A model generated the notes under the pieces. That model was not told the DNA's origin and did no database searches. It saw only the letters and a program-made list of their open reading frames with translations. Of a stretch of 64,000 nucleotides of DNA, positions 17,334 to 25,782 are shown piece by piece. The stretch's first letter is position 1, and each line of letters begins with the position of its first letter. The stretch comes from Bacteroidales bacterium (GTDB taxonomy: Bacteria > Bacillota > Clostridia > Lachnospirales > Lachnospiraceae), in the NCBI GenBank assembly GCA_023664535.1, contig JAMPFJ010000001.1, positions 43,434-107,433 on the forward strand, read 5' to 3'. The translations under genes and the position numbers were made by a program.

Positions 17334-17365
17334 AAAAAAGAGGCGGTTTATTCCGCCTCTTTTTG
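17334..17365. terminator. Bidirectional terminator between the DMT-type gene and the chemoreceptor gene
   Basis: AAAAAAGAGGCGG, a short TTTATT loop and CCGCCTCTTTTT form a strong hairpin with A and T tracts on both sides. The right half encodes the last codons of the convergent chemoreceptor gene, whose stop is at 17348. Confidence 0.85.
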
Positions 17366-19387
17366 CGTGTCGCTGCCCGAAAGGGTAAAGCTGCTGATTA
17401 AATCGTCAAGGGTGTATGCCTGGGCGGAGAGCTCCTCACTGGTAGCGGAGCATTCTTCCGCAGTAGAGGAGTTATTTTCCACGACGCCGGCAATCTGCTC
17501 AATTCCCTGGTTAATCTGTGCCATGCTTTCTGCCTGGCTTTCATTTGCGTGGGCAACGTCTTCAATATCTTCAACAATCGTATCAATTTCTTTAATTACC
17601 TGATTGATGGCAGTGGTAGTATGCTCTACGATAACCGTGCCGTTTTCAATTTCATTAAGTGCGGTTTGAATCAGGGTTCTGGTGTTTTCTACCGCATCGG
17701 CACTCTGCTTGGCAAGCTGTCCGATTTCATTTGCCACAACCGCAAAGCCTGCGCCGCTTTCTCCTGCCCGTGCCGCTTCAATGGAAGCATTCAGTGAAAG
17801 GAGATTCGTCTGAGCGGCGATGGCGTCTATGGCAGCGATAATGTTGTTGATTTCCTGTGAGGTGGAACTGATACGCTCCATTGCCTGGTTCATTTCCTGC
17901 ATCCTTGCAGAGCTTTGCTGTGCCTTGGCGCCGATGTTTTTTGCCGTGCTGCTGGCGATTGATGCATTGTTGGCATTATCCTTTGCGGAGTTGGCTGCCT
18001 CGGTGATGGTTGCATATAATTCCTGTACTACGCCCGCCTGTTCCGTTGCGCCGGTTGCCAAATCCGTTGCGCTTTCCGCAAGCTGGCCGGAGCCTGCGGC
18101 TACCTGGTCGGAAGCATCTTTAATGCTGGAAATCGTGGAGGTTAAGGACTGTTTAATTCCGCTCAGCGATTCTAAAATAGCGGCAAAATCGCCGATGTAA
18201 CGGTCGGGGGCAGTTGAGTCAACATCAAAATTGCCCGATGCCATTTCCTTTAACATATAGTCAATATCATGGATAATGACATTTACTCCGTCAACGAGGC
18301 TGGCGGAAGCTGCTGCCAGAATGCTTGTCTCGTCATCGGGATTTGCCTCCGGAATCGGTGAAGTCAAATCACCCCCGGCGATGGCGGTTAAACGGTCTGC
18401 ACAGGCACGGATAGGGGTGCCCAGCCGGTTGGCAAGGGTGCGGGTTCTCCATAAACCGATACAGGTGGAAACCATGATGCCGAAGATGGTAATCAGAATG
18501 CCGACAACGGTATCCAGCATGAAATCATTGACGGGTGCGCTGATGGCAATGCTCCAGCCGTTGCTTCCGTCCAACGGCGCATAGGCGAGCACCGAACGTC
18601 TACCGTTGTTCCGGTAGGTTCCGATTCCCGAGCTGCCGGCAATCATTTCCTTTTCCAGTTTGGCAAGCTTCTTCAGGGAACGGTCCTCCTCGGAAAGGGC
18701 AATGCTGTTTTCGTTATTCTTAATTTTTTCAACGTCGTTATGGGCAATAATGTTGCCGGTGGAATCAATCATGTAGGCAAAGCTTTTTTTACTGACGGAA
18801 ATGTCGTTTACTACATTATTTAAAAATGCGGGGTCCGGAACAATATAAACACAGCCTGCCACCTCGGAGCCTGCAACGCCGTCCTTCCACAGGGGAGCGG
18901 CAACAATAATGGTAAGGTCACCGGTGATTTTGCTGACTAACGGCTCGCTAATCCAGGCTTCCCCTCTGAGTGCGGCCTGGAAATAGGTGCGTTCATTATA
19001 ATCCTTGCCGTCAAAAATACTTAATCCGTCGAGACCCAGAATATTTCCCCGTTCCAGATTATAGTATTCCGCTTTCTGGTTGATAATTTCCTGCTTGTCC
19101 TCAACGGAAAGCGAAGCATCGGAGAGTCTCGGGTCGCAGCCGATTTCTGTGACAATATTGGTATAGGAGGTTAATTCCCATTCCGCTTTGTCCGCAACAA
19201 TTTGAACTGAGTCTTTCAGCGTATTTTTCATCAGCTTATAGGTACTGGAATAATTCAGATAACAGGATATTATACCCAATGAAATCAAGGAAATAATTAA
19301 GATTCGCAGTATTACCTGAAGAAGCTTTTCCTTTATGTTGGTGCTGCGGGAATGAAAAATAGTTAATAGCTCGTGCAAAATAATCAT
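17348..19387 (-). CDS. Methyl-accepting chemotaxis protein with periplasmic-type sensor
   Basis: The 679-residue receptor has a first membrane helix (about residues 22-44) and an extracellular Cache-like sensor (about 45-280, with WISEPLVSKITGDLTIIVAAPL and YMIDSTGNIIAH). A second helix (about 282-304) and a HAMP domain follow, then a long cytoplasmic signalling domain with the conserved hairpin tip AQTNLLSLNASIEAARAGE. It should cluster with CheA/CheW and control motility or another output; the ligand cannot be told. No CheW-binding or methylation enzymes are encoded nearby. It has its own promoter (19453-19481) and shares a terminator with the DMT-type gene. Confidence 0.92.
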   Translation of the reverse strand: MIILHELLTIFHSRSTNIKEKLLQVILRILIISLISLGIISCYLNYSSTYKLMKNTLKDSVQIVADKAEWELTSYTNIVTEIGCDPRLSDASLSVEDKQEIINQKAEYYNLERGNILGLDGLSIFDGKDYNERTYFQAALRGEAWISEPLVSKITGDLTIIVAAPLWKDGVAGSEVAGCVYIVPDPAFLNNVVNDISVSKKSFAYMIDSTGNIIAHNDVEKIKNNENSIALSEEDRSLKKLAKLEKEMIAGSSGIGTYRNNGRRSVLAYAPLDGSNGWSIAISAPVNDFMLDTVVGILITIFGIMVSTCIGLWRTRTLANRLGTPIRACADRLTAIAGGDLTSPIPEANPDDETSILAAASASLVDGVNVIIHDIDYMLKEMASGNFDVDSTAPDRYIGDFAAILESLSGIKQSLTSTISSIKDASDQVAAGSGQLAESATDLATGATEQAGVVQELYATITEAANSAKDNANNASIASSTAKNIGAKAQQSSARMQEMNQAMERISSTSQEINNIIAAIDAIAAQTNLLSLNASIEAARAGESGAGFAVVANEIGQLAKQSADAVENTRTLIQTALNEIENGTVIVEHTTTAINQVIKEIDTIVEDIEDVAHANESQAESMAQINQGIEQIAGVVENNSSTAEECSATSEELSAQAYTLDDLISSFTLSGSDTQKEAE

Positions 19388-19452
19388 AAGTGGTATCCCC
19401 CTGTATTTTCTTGATATAAACGACCTGTCAGCGGTCGATTATCTATTCGTCT

Positions 19453-19481
19453 ATTCTATAAGTTTTGTACGGAATTGTCAA
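19453..19481 (-). promoter_or_regulatory. Promoter for the chemoreceptor gene
   Basis: On the minus strand TTGACA (19481-19476), a 17-base spacer and TAGAAT (19458-19453), 66 bases upstream of the start codon. Confidence 0.7.
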
Positions 19482-19552
19482 ATTATTGTTGGTTATTTGT
19501 CTGTTTTTATGGAAATTACGGTGAAAATATTGTTAACTGGCATAAAAAGTGG

Positions 19553-19581
19553 TTGTAAATTCGCTCTTTTTTCGGTATGAT
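19553..19581 (+). promoter_or_regulatory. Promoter for the comEA transcript
   Basis: TTGTAA (19553-19558), 17 bases, TATGAT (19576-19581). The predicted start near 19588 leaves a leader of about 170 bases before comEA. The 369-base gap between the chemoreceptor and comEA thus holds two divergent promoters and a structured leader; no small open frame in it looks real. Confidence 0.6.
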
Positions 19582-19616
19582 ACAGATAACATTTTATTTT
19601 TCAAAACCTACTCCTG

Positions 19617-19738
19617 AATAGTACCGTAGCAGTTACAGGTATCATTAGGGATGAGCAAAAGCGTACACGGCGGTGATTTGTCTGTTATTGCACAACGGAT
19701 AGCTGGGAAAGCAGAGCTTTGCTCATGGCTGTACTATT
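19617..19738 (+). promoter_or_regulatory. Structured mRNA leader upstream of comEA (unassigned)
   Basis: AATAGTAC (19617-19624) pairs perfectly with GTACTATT (19731-19738). Inside it ATGAGCAAAAGC (19651-19662) pairs with GCTTTGCTCAT (19716-19726) with one bulged base. The enclosed region is about 120 bases and ends three bases before the comEA Shine-Dalgarno AAGGAG (19742-19747). I do not recognise a known riboswitch core. It could be a new cis-regulatory RNA or a protein-binding leader. Confidence 0.5.
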
Positions 19739-19756
19739 GAAAAGGAGTGAGTGTGA

Positions 19757-20347
19757 ATGAAAGTAAAACAGAGAATACAAGCGGTTGGAGCAGTTTTTTT
19801 CCTGCTTCTTCTGGCTGGCTGCGGGCAGCAGACAGAAATGTGGAAGACGGCAGAAGAAAGAGAGGCAGATAACACCGCAGCCGTACAACCGGGTACGGAG
19901 GAAGAAGGCGGAATTAAAGAGAACCGGGATACAGAGATATATGTATATGTCTGTGGATATGTAAAAAATCCGGGGGTATACCGGCTGCCTCAGGATGCCA
20001 GAATATGCGATGCCCTAGAACAGGCGGGCGGTGTTTTGGCGGAAGGGAATCCGGAAGGGCTTAATCAGGCGGAACGCGTGACGGACGGACAGACTGTTTA
20101 TGTTTCGTCGGCAGAACGGGAAGAAGAGGATATGCAGCAGGCTTTGGAGACCGACGGAAGAGTAAATATCAATCTGGCAGGCGTGGAGGAGCTGATGACG
20201 CTTCCGGGAATAGGGGAGGCGAAAGCTTTAACTATTCTTGAGTACAGAACGGAGCATGGGAGCTTCAATGCGATAGAGGATTTAATGACGATACCGGGAA
20301 TTAAGGAAGGGGTATTTAATAAAATACGGGACAGGATAAAAGTATAG
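19757..20347 (+). CDS. comEA: ComEA-type DNA-binding competence lipoprotein
   Basis: The 196-residue protein has a signal peptide with lipobox LLAGC (Cys22), an acidic linker, an SLBB domain (about residues 55-115, IYVYVCGYVKNPGVYRL) and a C-terminal helix-hairpin-helix pair (about 133-196, NINLAGVEELMTLPGIGEAKA). The order SLBB then HhH defines ComEA, which binds double-stranded DNA outside the membrane and hands it to ComEC. Bacillus ComEA is anchored by a membrane helix; here anchoring seems to be by a lipid. AAGGAGTGAG precedes the ATG. comEC lies 3.1 kb downstream, separated by a two-component system and a GerMN gene. Confidence 0.9.
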   Translation: MKVKQRIQAVGAVFFLLLLAGCGQQTEMWKTAEEREADNTAAVQPGTEEEGGIKENRDTEIYVYVCGYVKNPGVYRLPQDARICDALEQAGGVLAEGNPEGLNQAERVTDGQTVYVSSAEREEEDMQQALETDGRVNINLAGVEELMTLPGIGEAKALTILEYRTEHGSFNAIEDLMTIPGIKEGVFNKIRDRIKV

Positions 20348-20402
20348 CTGTTTAATTGTTTGCCGGATGAAACCGGCTGCGGAATATAGAGGAGTGTCGG
20401 AA

Positions 20403-21092
20403 ATGAAAAAGGTACTGGTGGTAGACGACGAGAAATTAATTGTAAAGGGAATCAAGTTTTCGTTGGAGCAGGACGAGATGCAGGTAACGACCGCATATGA
20501 CGGCGAAGAAGCGTTGGAGCTTGCAAGAAATAATGAATTTGATATTATTTTGCTGGATATCATGCTTCCGGGGTTATCGGGTTTGGAGGTCTGCCAGGCA
20601 ATCCGGGAATTTTCGGATGTCCCGATTATTATGCTTACGGCAAAGGGAGAGGATATGGATAAGATTCTGGGACTGGAATACGGAGCGGATGACTATATCA
20701 CCAAGCCCTTTAACATTCTGGAGGTAAAGGCAAGAATCAAAGCGATTATCCGGAGAAACCAGAAAAAGGCGCCGGCGGTGGAGAAACCAAAGCTTTTGGT
20801 GGAAGGGGATATGACGATTGATATAGAGAGCAGGCGGGTAACGATTTCCGGGAAAGAAATCAATTTAACGGCTAAGGAATTTAATATTCTGACCCTTCTT
20901 TTATTCCATCCCAATAAAGTTTATTCCAGGGACGACCTGTTGAAGGAGGTTTGGGGAAGCGACGCATTAGGCGACGGACGCACGGTAGACGTCCATGTAA
21001 GACGGCTTCGGGAGAAGATTGAGACGAATCCCGGAGACCCCAAATATATTCAGACCAAATGGGGGGTAGGCTATTACTTTGCAAAAAAATAA
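20403..21092 (+). CDS. OmpR/PhoB-family response regulator
   Basis: The 229-residue protein has a receiver domain (about residues 1-118) with the acidic pair D8/D9, the phosphoacceptor D52 (LLDIMLPG), Thr in MLTAKGE and Lys in YITKPF. A winged-helix DNA-binding domain follows (about 130-229, VDVHVRRLREKIE). It resembles WalR/PhoP-type regulators. ATG at 20403 was chosen for AGAGGAG upstream and because MKKVLVVDDE is the normal receiver start. It overlaps the histidine kinase gene by 14 bases and lies between comEA and comEC. Targets unknown. Confidence 0.93.
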   Translation: MKKVLVVDDEKLIVKGIKFSLEQDEMQVTTAYDGEEALELARNNEFDIILLDIMLPGLSGLEVCQAIREFSDVPIIMLTAKGEDMDKILGLEYGADDYITKPFNILEVKARIKAIIRRNQKKAPAVEKPKLLVEGDMTIDIESRRVTISGKEINLTAKEFNILTLLLFHPNKVYSRDDLLKEVWGSDALGDGRTVDVHVRRLREKIETNPGDPKYIQTKWGVGYYFAKK

Positions 21093-22506
21093 AAAGAAAA
21101 CCAATCCGTTTCGCAGCCTGAAGGTTGTTATCTTTCTTTCCTTCTTTTTGCTGACGCTTTTGCTGATTGTGGTATTTGACCGCCTGCTGCAAAATTCCTA
21201 TAACAGCAAAACCGTGGAGGAGAAGCTTTTGCTTGTCCAAAATCAATGTAATATTTTAGGAAACCAGATTCTGGTAAATCAGTTTACCCTGGATTCCATG
21301 CAGGATAATCTGAATGTACAGATTGACCAGCTTGCCAATGTATGGGAGGGGCGGATTCTCGTTATTGATTCCAATTATAAAATTGTTAAGGATACGTATA
21401 CCATCGACCAGGACAGCTATATGGTTTATGATGAGGTTATGCATGTCATGCGGGGGGAAAAGGATGCCAACATCCGTATGATACAGGATTATGCAGAGCT
21501 GATTATCCCGATTGTTAATGCGGATAAGATAATCAACGGTGTAATGATTGCCACAGTGTCCTTAAAGGATATCGAAGATACGAATATCTATATTTCCAGA
21601 CAGGCGGACGTTCTGATTCTGTTGTTTTCCCTTTTTGCGCTTGCGGCGGCATTTGTTATATGTAATATAAGCGTAAGCGACATCAACCGGCTGAACGTGC
21701 AGATTGCCGGATTAAATGAGGGGCTGCTGGAGGATTTAAAGGTAAAAAGCTATTATAATGAATTGTCCAATTTAACGGAATCCTTTAACGAACTGATAGG
21801 AAGGATGCAGACGCTGGAGGATTCCAGACAGGAATTTGTTTCCAATGTTTCCCATGAATTAAAAACGCCGATTACCTCCATGAAAGTGCTGGCGGATTCC
21901 CTGCTGATGCAGGAGGATGTGCCGAATGAGATGTATCGGGAGTTTATGGCGGATATGGTGGAGGAGATTGACCGAGAGAGTAAAATCATCAATGATTTGC
22001 TGACGCTGGTAAAGATGGACAAGAAAGCGGCGGCGCTGAATGTGGAACCGGTAAATATCAATGCCATGCTGGAATTTTTGTTAAAACGGATTAAACCACT
22101 GGCGGCGAAGAGAAATATTGAAGTGGTATTTGAAAGCTTCCGGGAGGTTATCGGAGAGGTGGATGAGGTAAAGCTTTCCCTTGCTTTTTCCAATCTTATT
22201 GAAAATGCCGTAAAATATAACCGGGACGGTGGGAATGTTCATGTTTCATTGAATGCGGACCATAAATTTTTTTATGTCAAGGTGCAGGACAACGGCGTGG
22301 GGATTCCGGAGGAATGCCAGTCGCAGGTATTTGAACGGTTTTACCGGGTGGATAAGGCGAGAAGCCGGGAGACCGGAGGAACGGGACTGGGACTGGCAAT
22401 CACCCGGAATGCAATTCTGATGCATAAGGGAGCCATCAAGCTGTATTCGGAGCCGGGAGAGGGAACCACATTTACCGTGCGGATTCCGTTAAAGTATGTA
22501 AATTAG
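21079..22506 (+). CDS. Sensor histidine kinase
   Basis: The 475-residue kinase starts at a TTG within the end of the response regulator gene. It has a membrane helix at about residues 17-38, an extracellular sensor of about 140 residues, and a second helix at about 178-200. A HAMP-like linker is followed by the phosphoacceptor His259 in FVSNVSHELKTPITS. The ATP-binding domain has N box NLIENAVKYN, DNGVGIPEE, ERFYRVDKARSRE and GTGLGLAIT. It should phosphorylate the adjacent regulator. The extracellular domain is not recognisable. A GerMN lipoprotein gene follows after three bases and may encode an accessory envelope factor. Confidence 0.93.
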   Translation: MQKNKKKTNPFRSLKVVIFLSFFLLTLLLIVVFDRLLQNSYNSKTVEEKLLLVQNQCNILGNQILVNQFTLDSMQDNLNVQIDQLANVWEGRILVIDSNYKIVKDTYTIDQDSYMVYDEVMHVMRGEKDANIRMIQDYAELIIPIVNADKIINGVMIATVSLKDIEDTNIYISRQADVLILLFSLFALAAAFVICNISVSDINRLNVQIAGLNEGLLEDLKVKSYYNELSNLTESFNELIGRMQTLEDSRQEFVSNVSHELKTPITSMKVLADSLLMQEDVPNEMYREFMADMVEEIDRESKIINDLLTLVKMDKKAAALNVEPVNINAMLEFLLKRIKPLAAKRNIEVVFESFREVIGEVDEVKLSLAFSNLIENAVKYNRDGGNVHVSLNADHKFFYVKVQDNGVGIPEECQSQVFERFYRVDKARSRETGGTGLGLAITRNAILMHKGAIKLYSEPGEGTTFTVRIPLKYVN

Positions 22507-22521
22507 AAAATGGGTGATAAA

Positions 22522-23481
22522 ATGAAAAAAATAAAAATATTTTGTCTGCTGCTTTGTCTGCTGTTTGTTCCCGCCTGCGGGCAGGACACAGGGATTGGGG
22601 AACAGCAGCAGACGTTAGGGGAGAACCAGATATACGTTTACTATGTGAACCAGGATAAAACGGATGTGGTGAAGGAGGTATACTCCCTGGAGCAGAATAA
22701 GAAGCCGGAGGAAAATGCATCGGCGATTATCCGGATGCTGGCAAAAACGGAGGCTACGGAAAATTACCAGTCACCGATACCGGCAGGAATATCCTATGTG
22801 GGGAACCATGTGGAGGATAAGCATGGCAGATTAGAGGTTTCCTTTGAAATCGTATACGATAAGGTGGAAGCCGACAGCCTGCTGTTCTTCAAAGCCTGCG
22901 TGGTCAAAACGCTTCTACAGCTGGACGGGGTGGACTCAATAGCGTTGTCGCTTTTTGATTTGGCAAGCTCGAATGAGGAAACCGCCACTTCGGTGGAGAA
23001 CTTTGACCAGGATTCCTTTACCATGTCCTTTGGAAATGAGAACGGATACCGGCAGAAAGGAACGATTGTATTGTATTTTGCCAATGCATCGGGCGGGGCG
23101 TTGAAAGAATACCGTAAGTCCATCGAGATAGCGAACAATTCCTCGCTGGCAAGGATGGTGGTGGAAGCGTTGATTGAAGGTCCGGAGGGGGAGGAGTATA
23201 CAAGAACCCTGCCGGAGTCCACGACTATACGGAATGTTTCCGTAAAGGACGGGATTTGTTATGTGGATTTAAGCGATGAATTTTATAATACGGATAATCC
23301 GTTAAAAAATGATGTGATTGTCTATTCGATTGTCAATTCCCTGGCGGAGCTGCCGACGGTTTCCAAGGTGCAGTTTTTAAGAAATGGGGAGAAGCAGCCA
23401 TATTTCCGGGAAACATTGGCATTTGACGGAATTTTTGAGCGGAATCTGGATTTGGTGGAACAGGAGGATAGGGAATACTAA
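22522..23481 (+). CDS. Lipoprotein with two GerMN (spore germination/sporulation) domains
   Basis: The 319-residue protein has a signal peptide ending in lipobox VPAC (Cys19). Two copies of the GerMN domain follow (about residues 35-165 and 175-310). The second has IVLYFANASGG, ARMVVEALIEGPEGEEY and GICYVDLSDEFYN, the typical sequence. GerM-type proteins of Bacillus act in sporulation and germination; related lipoproteins occur beside two-component systems such as the LpqB/MtrAB system of Actinobacteria. The ATG at 22522 follows GGGTGA; an in-frame ATG at 22510 is also possible. It ends where comEC begins. Confidence 0.85.
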   Translation: MKKIKIFCLLLCLLFVPACGQDTGIGEQQQTLGENQIYVYYVNQDKTDVVKEVYSLEQNKKPEENASAIIRMLAKTEATENYQSPIPAGISYVGNHVEDKHGRLEVSFEIVYDKVEADSLLFFKACVVKTLLQLDGVDSIALSLFDLASSNEETATSVENFDQDSFTMSFGNENGYRQKGTIVLYFANASGGALKEYRKSIEIANNSSLARMVVEALIEGPEGEEYTRTLPESTTIRNVSVKDGICYVDLSDEFYNTDNPLKNDVIVYSIVNSLAELPTVSKVQFLRNGEKQPYFRETLAFDGIFERNLDLVEQEDREY

Positions 23482-25764
23482 TTGAAGAGACCGATGTTTT
23501 TTTGGGTAATCCTGTTCGTGCTTGGAGAGGTTTTGGTTAGATTGCTGCCAACAGGCATAAGCGGTTTTCTTGCCGTAGTATTTTTTGTGGGAGTAAGCTT
23601 TAAGAAAATGCCCGGAAAAGTGCGGAAGCTTTATCTGGTTGGCGGATGCTTTCTGCTTTTCGGCATGGCAGGCAGAGTGAACGAGGAGCGGAAAATTCTG
23701 TTTGCGGAGGGGCTTTTGGACAGGCAGGTTTCCTATGCGGGGAGGATTACAGGGTTTGAGGAAACAAAAAGCGGATACCGTTATGTGATTCGGACGAGCT
23801 ATGTCGGGGAGAAAAGGATTCATATCCGGCTGGAGACGGAGGTCGATTCCGGCTGCCGGATTTTTCTCGGAAGCAGGGTTTATGGAAACGGCAGGGCAGA
23901 AGCCTTTTCCCGTGCCTCCAATCCCGGGGAATACGATGAAGAGGATTATCAATACGGAAAAGGGATTTACCTGCTGTTAAAGGAAGGGCGGTGCAGCTCC
24001 GGAGAAAAAAGCGTGCTGCCGTTAAGGGAAAGGCTTTACCGGTTAAGACAGTATTTTTCCGGTGTATACGGGGAGCTTTTTGACGAGCGGGAGGCGTCCG
24101 TCGCCAGAGCGATGGTGTTAGGCGATAAATCTGGGCTTGATGCGGATATCCGTCAGCTTTATCAGCGGAATGGGATTGCCCATCTGATTGCGATTTCCGG
24201 GCTTCATCTTGCCATGCTGGGCGGGACGCTGTATCATTTCCTGCGGAAGCGGCTGGGCAGTTACTTTGCTGCTGCTGCTGTCGGAACCGTTTTTATCCTG
24301 TTATACGGCATGATGACAGGATGGTCGGGGGCAACCCTGCGGGCGGTGGTTATGCTGATTTTGTCTATGGGGGCGGAGGTTGGCGGGCGCAGATACGATA
24401 CGCTGACAGCAGTTTCCGCCGCCCTGCTTCTTATGCTGGCAGTTAATCCGTGCCAGATTAACCAGCCGGGCTTTCTTCTTTCTTTTGGCGCAATTCTGGG
24501 GATTGCCGTGGTCAACCCGGTTTGGAAAATTCTTTACCCCAATATCCCGGAGAGGTTAAATGGTTTGCTGGTAAGTGTCAGTGTTCAGATAGTGCTGACG
24601 CCGGTTTTGCTATATTATTTTTATGAAATACCAATATACGGAGTGGTGCTCAATGTTCTGGTGGTGCCGTTAATGGGTATTTTGCTGCCGCTGCTTTTGG
24701 GCTGTGCCCTGCTTGCCGGAATCTGGCAGACGGGGGCAGTACTGCTGGCGGCGCCGGCAAAGGGAATTTTCCTGCTTTATGAAATGCTCTGCCGGGCAGG
24801 GGAGCAGCTTCCGGGACATACGCTTTGTACCGGCAGACCCGGTATGCCCTGGATGGTTTGTTACTATGGAATTATCCTAATCTGGCTTGTGGCAGCGTAC
24901 CGCCGGAAAAAGGGGATTCCGATGTTCAGTTGTATTCTGCTGCTTACGTTATTTCTGGCATTCCGCCTGCCGGGAAATCTGAGGGTTACGCTGTTTGACG
25001 TGGGGCAGGGAGACGGTATTTATCTGAAAACCGTTCACGGTGGGCATATTCTGGTGGACGGCGGCAGCAGCAGCCGGAGAAGCGTAGGAAAATATGTCCT
25101 GAAAAACGGGATAAAATATTACGGCGGGGCGGCGCTGGATTACGTGTTTATTTCCCACAGTGACAGCGACCATTACAGCGGGATTGAGGAGCTTTTGGAG
25201 GATGATGCCGTGGTAATCCGGAATGTCGTCCTGCCTGTGACGGTAAATCCGGATGAGGCTTACCGGAAGCTGGAGCTGCTGGCAAAACGAAAGGGAAGCA
25301 GGGTGCGTTATATGAAAGCAGGGGATGAGCTTATATTTGACGGAATAACCTTTTCCTGCTTAAGCCCGGAGGAAAGGGCGTATGCGGACAAGAATCAGGG
25401 GAGCATGGTGCTTCAGGCAGCCTATAAGGAATTTACCATGCTGTTTACCGGGGATGCGGACGAAACCGTGGAACAGGAACTGCTGAAGAAGATAACGGAG
25501 CCGGTAGAAGTACTTAAGGTGGCGCATCACGGCTCGGCAACGGCATCCTCAGAGTCCTTTCTAGCAGGGGTGCGCCCGGCTGTTTCCTGCGTGTCGGTGG
25601 GAGAAGAGAACCGGTACGGACATCCGGCAGACTGCGTGATGGAACGGCTGGAACGGTTTTCCGGCAGGATATATTTGACAAAAGAGGAAGGAGCGATTAC
25701 CATAGAAACGGATGGATATTCCTACAGGGTTCGGACTTTTGCCGGGAGGGAGAATCAATCTTGA
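23482..25764 (+). CDS. comEC: ComEC/Rec2-family DNA uptake channel
   Basis: The 760-residue protein has the three ComEC parts. The N-terminal region (about 1-190) has two membrane helices and an OB-like domain. The Competence domain (about 205-480) has the motif GIAHLIAISGLHLAMLGG and several helices. The C-terminal metallo-beta-lactamase-like domain (about 495-750) carries LFDVGQGDGIYLK, ISHSDSDHYSG, FTGDAD and KVAHHGS. It forms the membrane channel for single-stranded DNA in transformation. The start codon is TTG at 23482, directly after the preceding stop; AGGAGG is 14 bases upstream and an ATG at 23494 is an alternative. holA follows closely, as in Bacillus. Confidence 0.94.
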   Translation: MKRPMFFWVILFVLGEVLVRLLPTGISGFLAVVFFVGVSFKKMPGKVRKLYLVGGCFLLFGMAGRVNEERKILFAEGLLDRQVSYAGRITGFEETKSGYRYVIRTSYVGEKRIHIRLETEVDSGCRIFLGSRVYGNGRAEAFSRASNPGEYDEEDYQYGKGIYLLLKEGRCSSGEKSVLPLRERLYRLRQYFSGVYGELFDEREASVARAMVLGDKSGLDADIRQLYQRNGIAHLIAISGLHLAMLGGTLYHFLRKRLGSYFAAAAVGTVFILLYGMMTGWSGATLRAVVMLILSMGAEVGGRRYDTLTAVSAALLLMLAVNPCQINQPGFLLSFGAILGIAVVNPVWKILYPNIPERLNGLLVSVSVQIVLTPVLLYYFYEIPIYGVVLNVLVVPLMGILLPLLLGCALLAGIWQTGAVLLAAPAKGIFLLYEMLCRAGEQLPGHTLCTGRPGMPWMVCYYGIILIWLVAAYRRKKGIPMFSCILLLTLFLAFRLPGNLRVTLFDVGQGDGIYLKTVHGGHILVDGGSSSRRSVGKYVLKNGIKYYGGAALDYVFISHSDSDHYSGIEELLEDDAVVIRNVVLPVTVNPDEAYRKLELLAKRKGSRVRYMKAGDELIFDGITFSCLSPEERAYADKNQGSMVLQAAYKEFTMLFTGDADETVEQELLKKITEPVEVLKVAHHGSATASSESFLAGVRPAVSCVSVGEENRYGHPADCVMERLERFSGRIYLTKEEGAITIETDGYSYRVRTFAGRENQS

Positions 25765-25782
25765 AAAGAAGTGGAGAAGACA

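Noticed and set aside
19588..19756. Known riboswitch (cyclic di-GMP, cobalamin, THF or glycine type) before comEA
   Set aside because: Structured, but none of the consensus core sequences was found, so it is reported only as an unassigned leader.
20362..20377. GCCGG/CCGGC hairpin between comEA and the response regulator gene
   Set aside because: Only five base pairs and no T tract; not supportable as a terminator or a regulator.
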